DNA from: Actinomycetota bacterium
Lineage (GTDB): Bacteria; Actinomycetota; Humimicrobiia; Humimicrobiales; Humimicrobiaceae
Assembly: GCA_018897225.1 (NCBI GenBank)
Contig: JAHILC010000289.1
Coordinates: 1-6,379, forward strand
Direction of reading: 5' to 3'
DNA length: 6,379 bases
Part shown: positions 5,301 through 6,379 of the stretch, piece by piece
How the letters are laid out: every line of letters starts with the position of its first letter
How positions within the stretch are numbered: position 1 is the first letter of the stretch
Translations under genes and position numbers: made by a program
Notes under the pieces: model-generated
Seen by the model: the letters and a program-made list of their open reading frames with translations, nothing else
What the model was told of the DNA's origin: nothing
Databases searched by the model: none

Positions 5301-5637
5301 ACATTTTTTCTTATATAAAGATTATATCAATTGAAGAATTTAAATTCCTGTTGTAAATGAAATTATAGCTATACATCAATAATATATTATAATATAAATT
5401 TATAAAATTATATCAATAAAAAATATAAATTAATTATTTTGTAATTTAAAATTAAGCCAAAAAAGCAATTAGATTTATACGTGATTTATTAGATAAATCT
5501 GTTGAAGTCTATGGGCCGTCAGTCGTATTGGCTGTAGAAGGAAAAGGAAGGGGATAGCAGAATCTGATTTTGTTATAAGTTCATCCAGCATATAAATTGC
5601 TGTAAATTAAATCTATTTATTTTTCCACTTACAGTAG
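5301..5637. other. Long AT-rich intergenic stretch with a decayed coding fragment
   Basis: Bases 5301-5455 are almost pure A/T with no gene. On the plus strand 5456-5557 is open for 33 codons between TAA and TAG, reading KAIRFIRDLLDKSVEVYGP followed by SVVLAVEGKGRG. It has no start codon but a protein-like composition, so it is probably a remnant of a lost gene; I do not recognise the family. A CAGCA/TGCTG hairpin (5586-5602) lies between it and the end of brnA, without a convincing T-tract on either strand. Confidence 0.4.
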
Positions 5638-5901
5638 TCATGCGCTTAATTCTTTTTTAATTCTTTCAGACAAAAATATTTTCATCAGAGACTGATATGG
5701 TACATCTCGCTTATTTGCCAGAAGTTTAATTTCTTCAAGCAAAGATTCAGGCAGCCTTAAAGAGATAGTTTTTACTGAAGGTTTTAATTCAGGAAAAACT
5801 ACTTTTTTTGCTTTTTTCCAGTCGACATATTCTAAAGAATCAGCCTTTGCCCAGAACTGCCTTTCTTTATCTTCATTTTCAAATTCAGGAATCTTTTTCA
5901 T
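5638..5901 (-). CDS. brnA: BrnA antitoxin
   Basis: An 87-residue antitoxin of the BrnA/CopG-antitoxin family, which neutralises BrnT and represses the brnTA promoter. The N-terminal part has the family signature KIPEFENEDKERQFWAKADS followed by YVDW and VVFPELKPS (residues 3-42). Then comes a ribbon-helix-helix domain: strand KTISLRLPESLLEEIKLLA (44-62) and second helix VPYQSLMKIFLSERI (67-81). The length is normal and the protein looks intact. The gene overlaps the 3' end of brnT by 17 bases, with AGGTG inside brnT as its ribosome binding site, so the two are co-translated. The toxin-first order is typical of brnTA and opposite to the neighbouring RHH/PIN operon. Confidence 0.92.
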   Translation of the reverse strand: MKKIPEFENEDKERQFWAKADSLEYVDWKKAKKVVFPELKPSVKTISLRLPESLLEEIKLLANKRDVPYQSLMKIFLSERIKKELSA

Positions 5902-6199
5902 AATTTATATACACCTGTCTTTCTTTCTTATTCATATCTCTTGCGGATATAATTCTTATTTGTTTATTACGGATTGTAAATACAATGTAAAGAAACCTGT
6001 TTGCATCAGTTTTTCCAAGTGCATAATATCTTGCCTCTTTCTGAGAATGCTTTAAATCTTCATAGGAGATAAGTGGAATATTTAAAAACGCCTGCTCACA
6101 CTCAGGAGAGCTGACATTGTGTGTTAGCAAGTTTTTATCTATATTGGCTTTATCCCACTCAAAACCTGTACATTTTTCAAGTTTCTTATAAATATCCAT
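5885..6199 (-). CDS. brnT: BrnT toxin (RelE-fold ribonuclease)
   Basis: A complete 104-residue BrnT, a RelE-like RNase toxin that blocks translation until bound by BrnA. Family landmarks are CTGFEWDKANIDKNLLTHNV (10-29), the A-x-x-x-x-x-N-x-P-L segment (37-43), KHSQKEARYYALGKT (50-64), LYIVFTIR (70-77) and the C-terminal IRIISARDMNKKERQVY (81-97) with its conserved Arg/Asp/Glu residues. All are present, so the toxin should be active. The MDIYKKLEKCTGFEWD beginning resembles other BrnT proteins of the longer type, supporting the ATG. No Shine-Dalgarno precedes it and the best promoter would start transcription only a few bases before the ATG, so it may be translated from an almost leaderless mRNA. 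brnA follows, overlapping. Confidence 0.92.
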   Translation of the reverse strand: MDIYKKLEKCTGFEWDKANIDKNLLTHNVSSPECEQAFLNIPLISYEDLKHSQKEARYYALGKTDANRFLYIVFTIRNKQIRIISARDMNKKERQVYINYEKDS

Positions 6200-6202
6200 T
6201 CT

Positions 6203-6237
6203 TATACATGTATATCATGATAATATACAGATGTCAA
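6203..6237 (-). promoter_or_regulatory. brnTA promoter with two overlapping palindromes
   Basis: On the minus strand a perfect -35 TTGACA (6237-6232), a 17-base spacer and an extended -10 TGATATACA (-10 at 6214-6209) form a strong sigma70-like promoter. Two perfect palindromes overlap the -10: TATCATGATA (6213-6222) and TATACATGTATA (6203-6214). Both are good candidates for the operator bound by BrnA, which is known to repress its own operon. The predicted start near 6202 is only about three bases from the brnT ATG. Confidence 0.6.
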
Positions 6238-6269
6238 TCTTTGCTTTTTAATTTGTCTCTTTAATTCCA

Positions 6270-6379
6270 GCACACCTTCAGGCCTATTTTTTCAGTTGTA
6301 CTTCTTCAACAGGATATCAGCAGGAATTTTTTATAATCTCACCAACTTTTTCAATACCCAAGTTTTTCCTCCAATTTCT
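6270..6379 (-). pseudogene. Decayed 3' end of an unidentified gene at the window edge
   Basis: Stitching the three minus-strand frames gives a protein-like tail: KLEEKLG in one frame, IEKVGEIIK in the next, then KIPADILLKKYN ending at a TGA near 6290. Two frameshifts would be needed within about 90 bases, so it is a remnant or a chance pattern. Most of the gene would lie outside the window. The family is not recognised. The tail shares an I-P-x-D-x-L-L pattern with the fragment at 3006-3089. Confidence 0.25.

Overview
The window is AT-rich (roughly 30% G+C by eye), with Shine-Dalgarno-like sites and sigma70-like promoters. It most likely comes from a low-GC bacterium, perhaps an anaerobe or a poorly cultured lineage; an archaeon is not formally excluded. 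No 16S, tRNA or housekeeping gene is present, so taxonomy cannot be fixed. Nearly everything recognisable is phage-defence or toxin-antitoxin (TA) related and several genes are broken, which is the look of an accessory defence/TA island.

Layout. Bases 1-206 hold nothing I can support. A minus-strand DUF4143-type ATPase remnant (207-1160) lacks its P-loop N-terminus. After an AT-rich leader with an extended -10 promoter and a foldable RNA segment comes the centrepiece (1396-2634): a 412-residue P-loop/cytidine-deaminase fusion with the architecture of the antiphage dCTP deaminase AvcD. A 62-residue zinc-ribbon protein follows 23 bases downstream behind a strong ribosome binding site. Two hairpins and a roughly 250-base gene-poor spacer separate this pair from a second plus-strand group. 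That group is a 190-residue acidic protein of unknown function (3150-3722), a SEC-C zinc-motif protein with a ParS/DUF2384-like C-terminus (3824-4212), and a truncated RelE/ParE-type toxin fragment (4209-4436). The SEC-C reading frame breaks exactly at an in-phase T TTT TTA heptamer, the textbook -1 ribosomal slippery sequence.

The right third is on the minus strand. It has a ribbon-helix-helix antitoxin with a PIN-domain toxin (5237 to 4564) and a BrnT/BrnA toxin-antitoxin pair (6199 to 5638). Each has a plausible promoter with repeats that could serve as the antitoxin's operator. Small decayed coding fragments lie at 3006-3089, 5456-5557 and at the right edge.

How it could work together (inference): the deaminase would deplete dCTP during phage infection, perhaps held in check by a leader RNA as in the AvcI/AvcD system, with the zinc-ribbon protein as a possible accessory. 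The TA pairs are independent modules that stabilise the island or act as abortive-infection systems.
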